From Frigoriglobus tundricola (GTDB lineage: Bacteria > Planctomycetota > Planctomycetia > Gemmatales > Gemmataceae): 64,000 nt of DNA. A program made the translations under genes and the position numbers. Under the pieces are notes generated by a model. It did no database searches, was not told where the DNA came from, and worked only from the letters and a program-made list of their open reading frames with translations. Location: the NCBI RefSeq assembly GCF_013128195.2, contig NZ_CP053452.2, positions 372,001 through 436,000 on the forward strand, given 5' to 3'. Positions 56,211 to 64,000 of this stretch are shown piece after piece. How positions within the stretch are numbered: the stretch's first letter is position 1; each line of letters begins with the position of its first letter.

Positions 56211-56731
56211 TCACGCTGCCGCGCCGGTCCGTCACCCGGTTCTTCATCCCGCTCATCGACGTCCTCATCCTGCTGTTCTGCATCTTCCTCCTGATGCCGT
56301 TCGTCAGCGGCACGCCCGCGGACGCCCCGGACGCGAAACCCGAACCGCCGAAAGAGAAGCTCCCGGAGAACGTGAGCGACCTCCAAAAGGCCCTGACCGA
56401 GGCCCGCGCCCGCATCGAACGGATGGAGAAGCAGGCCCAGGCGCGCCTGACCGACCGCCTGAGCGTGCGGGTGCTCCAGATCGACCGCAAGGACGGCACC
56501 CTCTACTACTTCGACCCGGACCGGCAAGAGATTCGCACCGAAGCGGACGCCCTGAAGGTGATCGGCCGTCAGAAGACGATCGCCAGTTCGGCCGGCGGCG
56601 TGAAGGACGTGTTCTTCCTGATCCTGCTGCCGACCAAATCGAGTTTCCCGACCGACGACCAGGTGAAAGTCATCCGCCGCTGGTTCAAGGACGTGCCGAT
56701 CGGGTTCGACCGCACCACCGCCGGCGAGTAA
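56207..56731 (+). CDS. TolR/ExbD-like subunit
   Basis: 174 residues from a GTG overlapping the previous stop. One N-terminal helix, FFIPLIDVLILLFCIFLLM (12-30), carries the single membrane Asp (Asp18) that takes protons in the TolR/ExbD family. A predicted coiled coil (54-82) and a compact periplasmic domain follow (VRVLQIDRKDGTLYYFDPDR to KVIRRWFKDVPIGFD). The layout is that of TolR, with a longer linker. It probably forms the motor with the upstream TolQ-like protein. Confidence 0.82.
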   Translation: MITLPRRSVTRFFIPLIDVLILLFCIFLLMPFVSGTPADAPDAKPEPPKEKLPENVSDLQKALTEARARIERMEKQAQARLTDRLSVRVLQIDRKDGTLYYFDPDRQEIRTEADALKVIGRQKTIASSAGGVKDVFFLILLPTKSSFPTDDQVKVIRRWFKDVPIGFDRTTAGE

Positions 56732-56830
56732 GGGCGGCGGCGGAATCAGGGCACGGCTCGGCCGCCCTCTTATCTAAAGAGAGGGGGCAGAAGCACCGGC
56801 AGCCGAGGCAAACCCCAAGCGAGGGCCGTC

Positions 56831-57520
56831 ATGTTCGACACGCTGATCGCGGACGCCCTCGGGTCCGGGCTGGCCGAGAAGGTCGCCGGGTACGCCATCA
56901 AGTGCCTGGCCGTCGCCGGCGGGTTCCTCATCGGCTACTTCCTCGGCGGCGTGACCGCGTGGGCGCTGGACCGGTGGGTGTTCGCCAAACGCGCGCCCGA
57001 CCAGTTGAAGAAGGCCGTTTCGATGGTCGCCGGGGTCGCCGTAGCGATCCTGGTGGCGCTCGTCGTGTTCGGTGAGGGCGGCAACGGACTGTTCGGGGGC
57101 GGTGGGAACGCCGGCGACGGCAAGGGAACCGCGGCGCCGGAAACCAAGGGGAAAACCGAACCGAACCAACCGGTTGTCACGCCCAAAAAGGACGAGGAAC
57201 CGACCCCCAAAGCCGCGGAGCCCGTGGCACCGACGAAGCCGGCCGACACGGTGATCCACGTCACCGTCCTCGGCGGGGCCGACGTCCCGAATAACGACGA
57301 AAAGTATTACCTGATAGACGACTCGAACCGGAAGAACCTCGCGCAACTGGCCGATCTCGTCGCCGCCAAAAAGGATCAGACGAAGGGCACAGTGGGGATC
57401 GTGATCCAGTTCCGCGACACCAACCGCCCGTCGCTCGACCCCGAGCACGAGAGTATCAGCAAACTGAGGCGCTGGGCGGAAAAGGAGAAAGTGGCCGTCA
57501 CGTTCCCGGCCGCACGTTAG
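56831..57520 (+). CDS. TolA-shaped membrane protein with ExbD-like end domain
   Basis: 229 residues. Two hydrophobic segments (about 22-46 and 63-80), a Gly-rich patch (81-97), a Lys/Pro/Glu/Thr-rich linker (98-140, e.g. PVVTPKKDEEPTPKAAEPVA) and a C-terminal folded domain (VIHVTVLGGADVPNNDEKYY to RRWAEKEKVAVTFPAA) that resembles the periplasmic domain of ExbD/TolR. The order of membrane part, Pro-rich stalk and end domain is that of TolA/TonB, and the gene is in the tolA position. Two helices rather than one would put both ends on the same side, so topology is open. The function is inferred. Confidence 0.6.
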   Translation: MFDTLIADALGSGLAEKVAGYAIKCLAVAGGFLIGYFLGGVTAWALDRWVFAKRAPDQLKKAVSMVAGVAVAILVALVVFGEGGNGLFGGGGNAGDGKGTAAPETKGKTEPNQPVVTPKKDEEPTPKAAEPVAPTKPADTVIHVTVLGGADVPNNDEKYYLIDDSNRKNLAQLADLVAAKKDQTKGTVGIVIQFRDTNRPSLDPEHESISKLRRWAEKEKVAVTFPAAR

Positions 57521-57590
57521 AGAACGGATGAGCAGAGGGCCGCCCGGCGATCCCTTACACCCGTTCTCGTCACACAACCGATCGGAGCCG

Positions 57591-60083
57591 ATGAGTCCCG
57601 CCGACCCGCCGATCCCCGCCGATCCCGCGACGCCTCGTGTGCTGCTGTTCGGGCACCGCGGGGCGGGGAAGTCCGCGCTCATCGGCGCGCTGCTCCAGGC
57701 CGGCGCGACACAGGGCGAAACCCTTCGGGGCGAGGTGGTTCACTCGTCCGTCGACCTGCCCCGCATCCGCGACGCGGTGTACTCCGGCACGCAGATCGAA
57801 CCGAGCCAGCGCGTACTGGTCAGCTACACGATCCGCCTGCGCCCGTGGCGGATCGACTCCCAGGCGCTGATCGAACCGCTCACCGTGATCCTGGACGACT
57901 GCGACGGCAAGGCCGCCGAGTCGCTCCTCGAGGACCCCGAGCCGATCACCCGGCGCGTGCCCGACAGTCCCGTGGCACAGGCCGTCGTCGGGGCCGACGC
58001 CATCGTGCTGCTCGTGGACGCCGCGTCCACCGACGCGGAACTGACCGAGGCGTTCACCGAGTTCAAAACGTTCCTCGAAGTCGTCGGCCGGGCGAAGACC
58101 GACGCCCGCGAGGTGGGCGGGTTCCCCGTCTTTCTCGTCCTGACGCAGTGCGACCGGCTCGCGCGCCCCGGCGACACCGAGCGGACCTGGGAGGAGCGCG
58201 TGCGGCACCGCGCCGAGACCGCGTGGGCGGCGTTCGACGCGTTCCTGAAAGACGCCGACGACCACGACGTGGCCCCGGCGCCGTTCCTGCCGTTCGGCAG
58301 CGTCCACCTCGACGTGCTGGCGGTCGCGGTGCGCCGGCCCCCGGTGCCGGGCGTCCTGTCGCCCCTCAGCCAGCCGTATCAGGTCGCCGAGCTCTTCCGC
58401 GATTGCTTCGCCCAGGCGAAAGCGCACCGCGCCCGCGCCCGCGCCTCCGACACCCGCCTGAAGTGGACGGCCCGGCTCGCCCTCACCGCCGTGGCGGCGC
58501 TGCTCACCAGCTTCGCGGTGGTCGCGCTGTTCCCGCCTCAACCGTCGGGCCCGGGACTCGCAGAAAAGGTGCGGACCTACGAGCGGTTCGAACCGCCCGC
58601 CGCGTCGCGTCTTGCGGACGACCAGATCGAGCGGAACAAGAACGCCCTGCTCCGGTTCAAGTTGGACGGCGACTACCCGGACCTGCCCCCGGACCTGCGC
58701 GGGTTCGTCGAGAGCCGGATCAAGGAGATCGAGGACTACGAGGCGTTCCGCAGTCAGCTCGCGGCCACGCCCGCGCCGGCGTCCGCGCGGAACCTGCCCG
58801 ACCTGTACAAGATCCGCGCCACGCTCACCAGCGCGCTCGACCTACCCCCCGAGTACGCGTGGGGCGAAACGGCCGCGGCCGTGCTGCGCCGCAAGTGGCT
58901 CGATGACGTGAAGGCCATCGAGCAGGCGGAGGCGGATATGGTCGCGTACTATCGCAAGTACGACACGGAAGCGACTGCTCTGCTGCTCACGCGGGTGTTC
59001 GACGCCGGTTGGCTCGCGCGTATCGCCACGCTGACCGAAGAGGGTGACCGCCCGCCGTTTCCGCTGAAGAACCCGATCCCGAATTCGCCGACCGTCAATC
59101 AGCCGCGCGGCGAACCGGTGGCGTATTCCGTGCCTTATGAATTCGACGAGGTGTACCACGTCCGCCGCGGCTGGCAGCAGGCCCGTGACCGGCTCGCACA
59201 CTTGCGCGATCTAGCCGACGCGCTCGGCGCCACCACGCCGCCGACCCGACCGGCCGCGGTACTGATGTTACCGGAACCGAACGGCGTGGATTCTGCCTCT
59301 CTAGCGACCGAGCGTTTGGCGGCGCTCCGCGAAGCGTATCCGGACCTCGCCGAGGACGGTTCGGAGTGGGAGGCGCAGAACTTCCCCGATCCGGCCCGCA
59401 CGGAACTGACCACGCGGTTACAAAAATCGTTCGCGAACGGCGTGCGGCACGTTCAGAAACTGATGAAGGTGCAGGATACGAAAGACGGCTGGAAGGCGCT
59501 GGCCGGAACGCTTTCCGACCCGACCTACCGCGAGTGGGGCCAGTTGCTCCAACTACTCGACCGGCTACAAAACCCGTCGGCACCGGACCCCGTGACGATC
59601 CTCTCCCACTTCCTCAGCGACCTCGATACCAAGGCGTTCGAGCTGGATCTGCGGGGCTTCGAGTTGACGGTTCCGCTCGATTTGACGGTGGGGTTGGATC
59701 GCGTCGAGCCGGTCGGGCCGCTGGCCCTCACGCTGACCCGCGGACAGAACGCACCCGTGACCGTGAAGTTCACCGTGAGTAAGGGCGACACTCACGACAA
59801 CGTCACGGTGTACCGGCTGACGCCCGAGGGTGGCACCAAGCTCGCGTACTACGCCGGCGACGACCTGCGCGCCGAGCTGCCGGTGAGGGCCGGTACGCAA
59901 TCGCTCGCGCTGCGATGGGACACCGGCGATTCGAACACATTCCGGTTCGACCGTCTGGGCCGTGAACCGCGTCTGACGAAGCCGACCAGCGGGACCGAGC
60001 CCGCCACCGGCGTGAAGCTCGTCCCCACATCAGGCAGCACCGTTCCCCGGTTCCCGGTACTCATGCCGCTTACGACGAAGTAG
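57591..60083 (+). CDS. Membrane-anchored P-loop GTPase-like protein
   Basis: 830 residues from the ATG at 57591; an ATG at 57528 is possible but gives an odd N-terminus. Walker A is GHRGAGKS (21-28); LTVILDDCDG near 100 serves as Walker B/G3; LTQCDR near 180 is a G4-like base-recognition motif; the set is that of small GTPases or SRPRB/IcmF-type NTPases. One membrane helix (about 293-314) follows. The large outer part (over 500 residues) is helical and ends in beta-rich sequence (TLTRGQNAPVTVKFTVSKGD). It is the last gene of the Tol-like cluster, 70 bases after the previous stop. Confidence 0.78.
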   Translation: MSPADPPIPADPATPRVLLFGHRGAGKSALIGALLQAGATQGETLRGEVVHSSVDLPRIRDAVYSGTQIEPSQRVLVSYTIRLRPWRIDSQALIEPLTVILDDCDGKAAESLLEDPEPITRRVPDSPVAQAVVGADAIVLLVDAASTDAELTEAFTEFKTFLEVVGRAKTDAREVGGFPVFLVLTQCDRLARPGDTERTWEERVRHRAETAWAAFDAFLKDADDHDVAPAPFLPFGSVHLDVLAVAVRRPPVPGVLSPLSQPYQVAELFRDCFAQAKAHRARARASDTRLKWTARLALTAVAALLTSFAVVALFPPQPSGPGLAEKVRTYERFEPPAASRLADDQIERNKNALLRFKLDGDYPDLPPDLRGFVESRIKEIEDYEAFRSQLAATPAPASARNLPDLYKIRATLTSALDLPPEYAWGETAAAVLRRKWLDDVKAIEQAEADMVAYYRKYDTEATALLLTRVFDAGWLARIATLTEEGDRPPFPLKNPIPNSPTVNQPRGEPVAYSVPYEFDEVYHVRRGWQQARDRLAHLRDLADALGATTPPTRPAAVLMLPEPNGVDSASLATERLAALREAYPDLAEDGSEWEAQNFPDPARTELTTRLQKSFANGVRHVQKLMKVQDTKDGWKALAGTLSDPTYREWGQLLQLLDRLQNPSAPDPVTILSHFLSDLDTKAFELDLRGFELTVPLDLTVGLDRVEPVGPLALTLTRGQNAPVTVKFTVSKGDTHDNVTVYRLTPEGGTKLAYYAGDDLRAELPVRAGTQSLALRWDTGDSNTFRFDRLGREPRLTKPTSGTEPATGVKLVPTSGSTVPRFPVLMPLTTK

Positions 60084-60109
60084 CCCGCCAGCAACACCGC
60101 TCACGGCTC

Positions 60110-60248
60110 TCCCGTCGGTCGCGGTCGAGGAGGCTTGGCGACGAGGTCCAACGGCCCTGAGCTATGCGGGTCTCGCTCGCGCTGATACGCAAGGCGATCG
60201 GCCGTCGGGCCTCGCGTGCCAAGCCACGCTCGACCGCGACCGACGGGA
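60110..60248. repeat. Nested-palindrome element E
   Basis: The ends 60110-60139 and 60218-60248 match as inverted repeats at about 27 of 30 positions. A second inner pair (the phrase GAGGTCCAACGGCC and its partner) also matches at 12 of 14, so the whole 139 bases can fold into one long stem. It fills the gap between the GTPase-like gene and the hydrolase. Confidence 0.7.
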
Positions 60249-60308
60249 TCACAGGAGCAGTGCAACGCTGCGGGCAGTTGAGGAGCAGAGATCGAAGACA
60301 CGATCCCC

Positions 60309-61016
60309 ATGATCATGTTGTCGGGAATGGCCGCCGACGAGCGACTGTTCGCCCCTCAGCTCGCCCGGTTCCCGAACCTACGGGTTCAGCCGTGGGTCCA
60401 ACCGTTCCCCGGAGAGGCGCTGCGGGGCTACGCCTCCCGGTTGGCGCGACTGGTTGATCCGGGCCGGCCGTGCATCGTGGGCGGGGCGTCTTTCGGGGGC
60501 ATCGTCGCCCTCGAGATGGCGCCCCACCTCAGTGCTTTGGGATGCGTCCTGATCGGGAGCGTCCGGTCGCCCCTCGAACTTCCGTGGCGGTGGCGCTACC
60601 TCGCGCCGTTGGCCGAACTCGGACCCGATCGGGTCGCCGTCCTCACGCGAACTGCCGCACACTGGGGGAACGGCGTTTTCGCCCGCGCAACCCTTCGCCG
60701 GTTGGAACGCCTGTCGCGACCCGAGGCCGCGTTCGTCCGCTGGGCGATGTGCGCGGTGGTACGCTGGCGGTCCCGACCCGCGACCGGCCGGACCCGGGTC
60801 TTCCAGATCCACGGTGCGCTCGACCGAACGCTGCCGGTCGAGCGCACCCGACCGGATGTGATCGTACCCGCCGGCGGACACGCGCTGACGCTGTTCAGCC
60901 CCGCGGCGGTGAACGAGTTCCTGGCCGCTGTGGTTCGTGGGCTCACTGATCAGATGCGCCCGAAGCCGGCTCTCAGGCCAGCACTTCCTTCACCGCCCGA
61001 CCGCTCACGTCGGTGA
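60309..61016 (+). CDS. Alpha/beta hydrolase
   Basis: 235 residues. Catalytic elements: nucleophile elbow GGASFGGIVALEM (Ser in GxSxG), acid in IHGALDRTLP, and His in PAGGHALTLFSP. Near the N-terminus is LSGMAADERLF, a typical oxyanion-loop region. The size is that of small esterases or acyltransferases; the substrate is unknown. The last 15 residues overlap the 3' end of the minus-strand pseudogene. Confidence 0.82.
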   Translation: MIMLSGMAADERLFAPQLARFPNLRVQPWVQPFPGEALRGYASRLARLVDPGRPCIVGGASFGGIVALEMAPHLSALGCVLIGSVRSPLELPWRWRYLAPLAELGPDRVAVLTRTAAHWGNGVFARATLRRLERLSRPEAAFVRWAMCAVVRWRSRPATGRTRVFQIHGALDRTLPVERTRPDVIVPAGGHALTLFSPAAVNEFLAAVVRGLTDQMRPKPALRPALPSPPDRSRR

Positions 61017-61299
61017 GTCGGAAATGGCGTCCGGTGTGATCGAGACCGTTTGTTATCACAAACGCGGGTCGTGAGGTCGTGTTGAAGTCGAACCCATCCA
61101 GGGCCGCGGACACATCGAGCGCCGCTCGGCTTAACTCGTTCGCCGTCGCGGGGGGGCCGTCAGCGAGGCCCTCCGCAACCCCGACGGCGTCAGCGGCGAG
61201 GGGATTGCAGACCAAATCCGACAACCGACGGTAACAGGCACAGGCGAACAGCCTCAACTTCCGGCCGCGCACGCGGCCCCGCACCACCCGCATCAGCAA
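60973..61299 (-). pseudogene. Chimeric remnant: repeat-family N-part joined to DUF1501 C-terminus
   Basis: The frame begins with RGRKLRLFACACYRRLSDLV and AVGVAEGLADG, the core of a large Gemmataceae repeat family (RKLRLFACACCRRIW). It ends with GLDHTGRHFRLTDVSGRAVK, the last residues of a DUF1501 protein (compare RDFRLTDVSG at the end of 4128-5552). Upstream, the same frame runs into a TGA after sequence (WRTHRGAEIRLL) that looks like the lost N-terminus. The piece is best seen as two gene fragments fused by deletion. Confidence 0.6.
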
Positions 61300-61329
61300 C
61301 CGAATCTCGGCGCCGCGGTGCGTCCGCCA

Positions 61330-62721
61330 TCACGCCGGCGGGAGCGGCGGCGGGGCCGCCGAGAACAGCGGCGCGAGTTCCACCACGTTCTCGGCGGCGA
61401 TCCATCCGTCCATTCCGTTGCGCCACACGAGCGTCTTGCGCCCCAGCGCCCCCTCACGCACCTTGGCCGAAAGGGTCACCAGGTCGAACGGGCCGACCAC
61501 CGCGCCGCCCAGCGCGACGTGGAACTCGAGCGTCGCCGGCAGCGGCGGGCGGCCCGGCGGCGGGCGCGCGGGGGCGGGCCCCGAGATGGTCACGGGTTCC
61601 GCGGGCGGGGTCCACATCCGCGTCGGGTGGATCGGTTCAAAGAGCTCGGTCGACGGCCCCTCCGATTCGCCGGACCCGTGGTCCGGTACGTCCGACAGCA
61701 ACAGCCGCTCGGACTTCGGCCCCGCCGACGGCTGCCGCGCGCTGAAGATCCCCTCGGGCGCCGTTTCGACGATCGGAAGGCGGACCGACTTGGGATCGGT
61801 CCCCCGCGGGAGCGGCGGTTCCAACACGGCGGCCAGTTCGGCGGGCAACGAAGGCAGGCCGTACTGCACCGGCGCGGACTTCCGCTGTGGGCTCGGGGCC
61901 GGAACCGGAACCGGAGCAGTCGTCGCGACAGGAGCCTGGGGTACGGTTGGGACTTTGTTCGAGCGCGCGGGTGAGAACTGTGGGAGCGGAACGTCCGCGT
62001 GGTACCCGTCGCTGCCGCCGGTCGTGCTGTGCGCTGACGGGTGCGACGGCCGGCGCACTTCGGGCGGCGCGGACACGATCTCGACCGTGAAATCGGTCAG
62101 CGTCATGCCGATCCCGAGCAGGACGTCGGCCAGCAACTCACCGGCGAGCGACCCGAGGCGCCCCTTTGATCCGAGCAGGTCGGCCCCGTCCAACCGGCCC
62201 GTGCGAACGATCTCGCTGAACTGGTTCGCGATGAGGCCGCCGAGCTGGGCGAGCGTGGCCCCGGTGCCCTCCCCGCCCCCGGGAACCGTCTCGCGGACGA
62301 ACGCCACCGGGTCCGTGATCACGAACCCGAACTGACCGCTCACCTTCGCACGCACCGGGTTGTTGTCCGCGTCCCGCGCGACGACGGAGCCCGGCGTCGC
62401 CCACGGGACCCCGGACCGGGGCACCACCGAGACGAAAAAAACGTCGGCCCGGAACGAGGCGCTGGCGTCGCGCAACTCGTTCGCAGCCGCCAACCGGGGC
62501 AACGTGACGGGCGTCAATGTGTGTCGTCCGGGACCGAGCACGTCCGCAACGTTTCCCCGCGCGGCAAGGACGCTCACTTGCCCGTCACGAACGGTCAACT
62601 CCGTTCCGACCTTGAACCGCGTGTACGGGCCGCGCGAGACGACGACGTCCCGCGCGTGCGGCTCGACCCACTCGATCCGGTCGGCCGGAGGCGAGCCCAT
62701 CAGGCGGTCCCATAACCCCAT
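61330..62721 (-). CDS. SPFH-like domain protein with C-terminal GYF_2 domain
   Basis: 463 residues from the ATG at 62719-62721. The N-terminus (MGLWDRLMGSPPADRIEWVE, then VVVSRGPYTRFKVGTELTVR) and the following 200 residues match the YdjI/virion-core SPFH family (VLGPGRHTLTPVTLPRLAAA, LADVLLGIGMTLTDFTVEIV). A Pro/Ser-rich linker (about 245-385) leads to a GYF_2 domain (GAVVGPFDLVTLSAKVREGA and TLVWRNGMDGW). SPFH proteins organise membrane patches, and GYF domains bind proline-rich partners. Confidence 0.78.
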   Translation of the reverse strand: MGLWDRLMGSPPADRIEWVEPHARDVVVSRGPYTRFKVGTELTVRDGQVSVLAARGNVADVLGPGRHTLTPVTLPRLAAANELRDASASFRADVFFVSVVPRSGVPWATPGSVVARDADNNPVRAKVSGQFGFVITDPVAFVRETVPGGGEGTGATLAQLGGLIANQFSEIVRTGRLDGADLLGSKGRLGSLAGELLADVLLGIGMTLTDFTVEIVSAPPEVRRPSHPSAHSTTGGSDGYHADVPLPQFSPARSNKVPTVPQAPVATTAPVPVPAPSPQRKSAPVQYGLPSLPAELAAVLEPPLPRGTDPKSVRLPIVETAPEGIFSARQPSAGPKSERLLLSDVPDHGSGESEGPSTELFEPIHPTRMWTPPAEPVTISGPAPARPPPGRPPLPATLEFHVALGGAVVGPFDLVTLSAKVREGALGRKTLVWRNGMDGWIAAENVVELAPLFSAAPPPLPPA

Positions 62722-62832
62722 CGCAGCACCCGTATTGTGTGAAGGTTGTGAAGACGTGTGGTCGATCCACAGGGCCATTCTGCCGTCCGATCGCGCCGGG
62801 GGCAACCACTTCACACGAACTTGTTCCCGGGG

Positions 62833-63908
62833 TCAGTACGGCGGTAACAACCGGCGTGCGGCGTGAACCAGAACCCACGCCAGGAACGCGGCGTTCCGGG
62901 CCGGGAGTGCCCACACCGCGATCGGGTGCGGGCGCTGCGGATCGGTCCGCCACGCCCCCGCGCCGACGCGCTCCGCGAGCCCGGCCACCCACCGTACCGA
63001 GCGCGGCCAGTCGATGATTTCGCCGAGCCACTCCGCCGGGATGCCCGCCCGGCCGACCCGTGCCCCCACCAGCGCGCCGGTAATCGCCGCGACCGTGTCC
63101 GTGTCGCCGCCGCAGCGGATCGCGGACTGCACCGCGCGCGGTAGTCGTCGGGATGGCGGAGCCACGCGTACAGCGCGACCGGGACGGTGTGGTACATGTA
63201 CCCCGAGACGCCGCGGGTCAGACCGAGGGCCGCGGCGAACTCTTCCGTGGTTCGGTTGTCCCGCAAGCAGGAGACGGCGGTACCGAGCGACACCAACAGT
63301 TTGGCCGACGCCGGTTCGGCACCCGTGAGATCGCGTACCTCATCGACGAGGGCCGCGGGGTCGGGCGGCGCCGCGCCGCGCGTGGTCGCGGAACGGTGCG
63401 CGGCCCACGCGACCGCCAGCGCGCCGCACTCGGCCTTCGTGTCGGCGTGAGTGACGCGCGTCGAAGCACGAACGAACGCCCGGAGCCGCTCGCGATCGGG
63501 GCCGAGACAGGTCCCGAGGAGCGGGGCGCGCATGGCCGGACCGTTGCCGGCGGAGAACACCCCGCTGCGCTCCGGCGACCAGCCGAGCCACAACCGGGCG
63601 CACGCCGTGATCGTCGCACGGCCCGTACCCGCGGGGAGCCCGGCCGCCCACCAGCGCAGCCGCCAAGCCAGATCGCGTAGGAAAACCGCCGGATCGCCGC
63701 CGGAGGCGAGGAGCGCCTGTCCCGTGAGGCAGGCGTGCTCGGTGTCGTCCGAGAACGCCCCGCGGCGGAAGAAGAACTGGTACCGGTCGAGGTGCGGAAA
63801 GAGGCGCCCGGCCCGCCGGGCGGAGAGGTTCTCGCACGGGAGGCCGAGGGCGTCCCCGACGGCGAGGCCGAGGAGACAGCCGGAGACGGCGTCGCGGTCG
63901 GGCGTCAT
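62833..63908 (-). pseudogene. ADP-ribosylglycohydrolase, frameshifted in a CG run
   Basis: From the ATG at 63906-63908 the frame reads as an ADP-ribosylglycohydrolase: GCLLGLAVGDALGLPCENLS, then GAFSDDTEHACLTGQALLAS with the SDDTE metal motif. Near 63132-63141 a (CG)n run puts the rest out of frame. Dropping one CG restores RAVQSAIRCGGDTDTVAAIT, which holds the GDTDT metal motif, and the frame then runs to 62833. The gene is therefore broken or the read has an indel. The intact family removes ADP-ribose from proteins or DNA. Confidence 0.75.
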
Positions 63909-63933
63909 ACCGAAATCATAGCCCGTAAACGGG

Positions 63934-64000
63934 TCACCGGCCGATCGGACTGGGCCGGGAGATGTAGCCGTTCGGCCCGATGCGGTAGTCGTCCTCGGTA
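63934..64000 (-). CDS. C-terminal end of an unidentified protein (5' part outside window)
   Basis: The minus frame entering at the window edge ends TEDDYRIGPNGYISRPSPIGR followed by TGA at 63934-63936. This reads like a real protein C-terminus and continues past base 64000. Its identity cannot be told from 21 residues. It is 25 bases upstream of the ADP-ribosylglycohydrolase start, suggesting a shared transcript. Confidence 0.5.
   Translation of the reverse strand, partial: TEDDYRIGPNGYISRPSPIGR

Noticed and set aside
55683-60083. Zorya-type phage defence system
   Set aside because: It has MotA/ExbB- and ExbD-type genes, but no helicase or nuclease partner such as ZorD or ZorE; the ybgC neighbour points to a Tol-like role.
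62811-63140. Out-of-frame tail of the ADP-ribosylglycohydrolase read as a novel C-terminus
   Set aside because: The alternative frame gives the conserved GDTDT motif and family sequence, so the tail is a frameshift product.

Overview
The window looks like chromosomal DNA from a high-GC planctomycete, most likely a member of the Gemmataceae. The sequence evidence is a set of lineage-typical families: DUF1501 proteins (two plus a remnant), a PSCyt1/DUF1549/DUF1553 cytochrome protein, Ser/Thr kinases with a shared non-kinase N-terminus, a CRTAC1/ASPIC-UnbV protein next to a TPR protein, an FHA-GAF-SpoIIE phosphatase and a 'RKLRLFACAC' repeat-family fragment. G+C is very high and third codon positions are almost always G or C. 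No rRNA, tRNA, CRISPR array, transposase or prophage was found.

Layout. 1-2.7 kb (+): end of a DUF1501 protein, a nucleotidyltransferase-HD protein and a hot-dog thioesterase. 2.7-13.9 kb (-): two envelope proteins of unknown function, a DUF1501 + PSCyt1/DUF1549/DUF1553 pair, a MarR regulator with a halogenase-like flavoprotein, lnt and a polytopic membrane protein. 14.1-18.5 kb: surE, a short uvrC, two tiny cysteine-rich ORFs, a cyclophilin and clpS. 18.5-24.9 kb: FHA-GAF-PP2C phosphatase, ECF sigma factor, zinc-type anti-sigma factor and secreted proteins. 25-31 kb: CRTAC1/TPR pair and aspS. 31.4-35.8 kb: a LecA-like protein and two tandem kinases. 35.9-42.7 kb (-): a tetraheme cytochrome-metallophosphatase fusion, a membrane-anchored protein and a double M16 peptidase. 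43-49.3 kb: small genes, ilvD, four tandem Flp pilins and two TlpA-type thioredoxins. 49.4-55.1 kb (+): lepA followed by two unusual signal peptidase I genes. 55.2-60.1 kb (+): ybgC-, tolQ- and tolR-like genes, a TolA-shaped protein and a membrane GTPase-like protein. 60.1-64 kb: a hydrolase, a chimeric pseudogene, an SPFH/GYF protein and a frameshifted ADP-ribosylglycohydrolase.

The best candidate for an undescribed system is 55.2-60.1 kb. It keeps the ybgC-tolQ-tolR gene order of the Tol-Pal operon but carries a TolA-shaped protein and a large P-loop membrane protein where tolA, tolB and pal would be. A second theme is repeats: at least five unrelated intergenic sequences share one nested-palindrome design resembling REPIN/MITE elements. 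Two very long perfect hairpins with a common core also sit in the pilin cluster. Several genes are visibly broken: a TAG inside a ~103-codon gene, a CG-tract frameshift and a fused gene remnant.

Coordinates and motifs were read by eye. Family names rest on recognised motifs, not on database searches.
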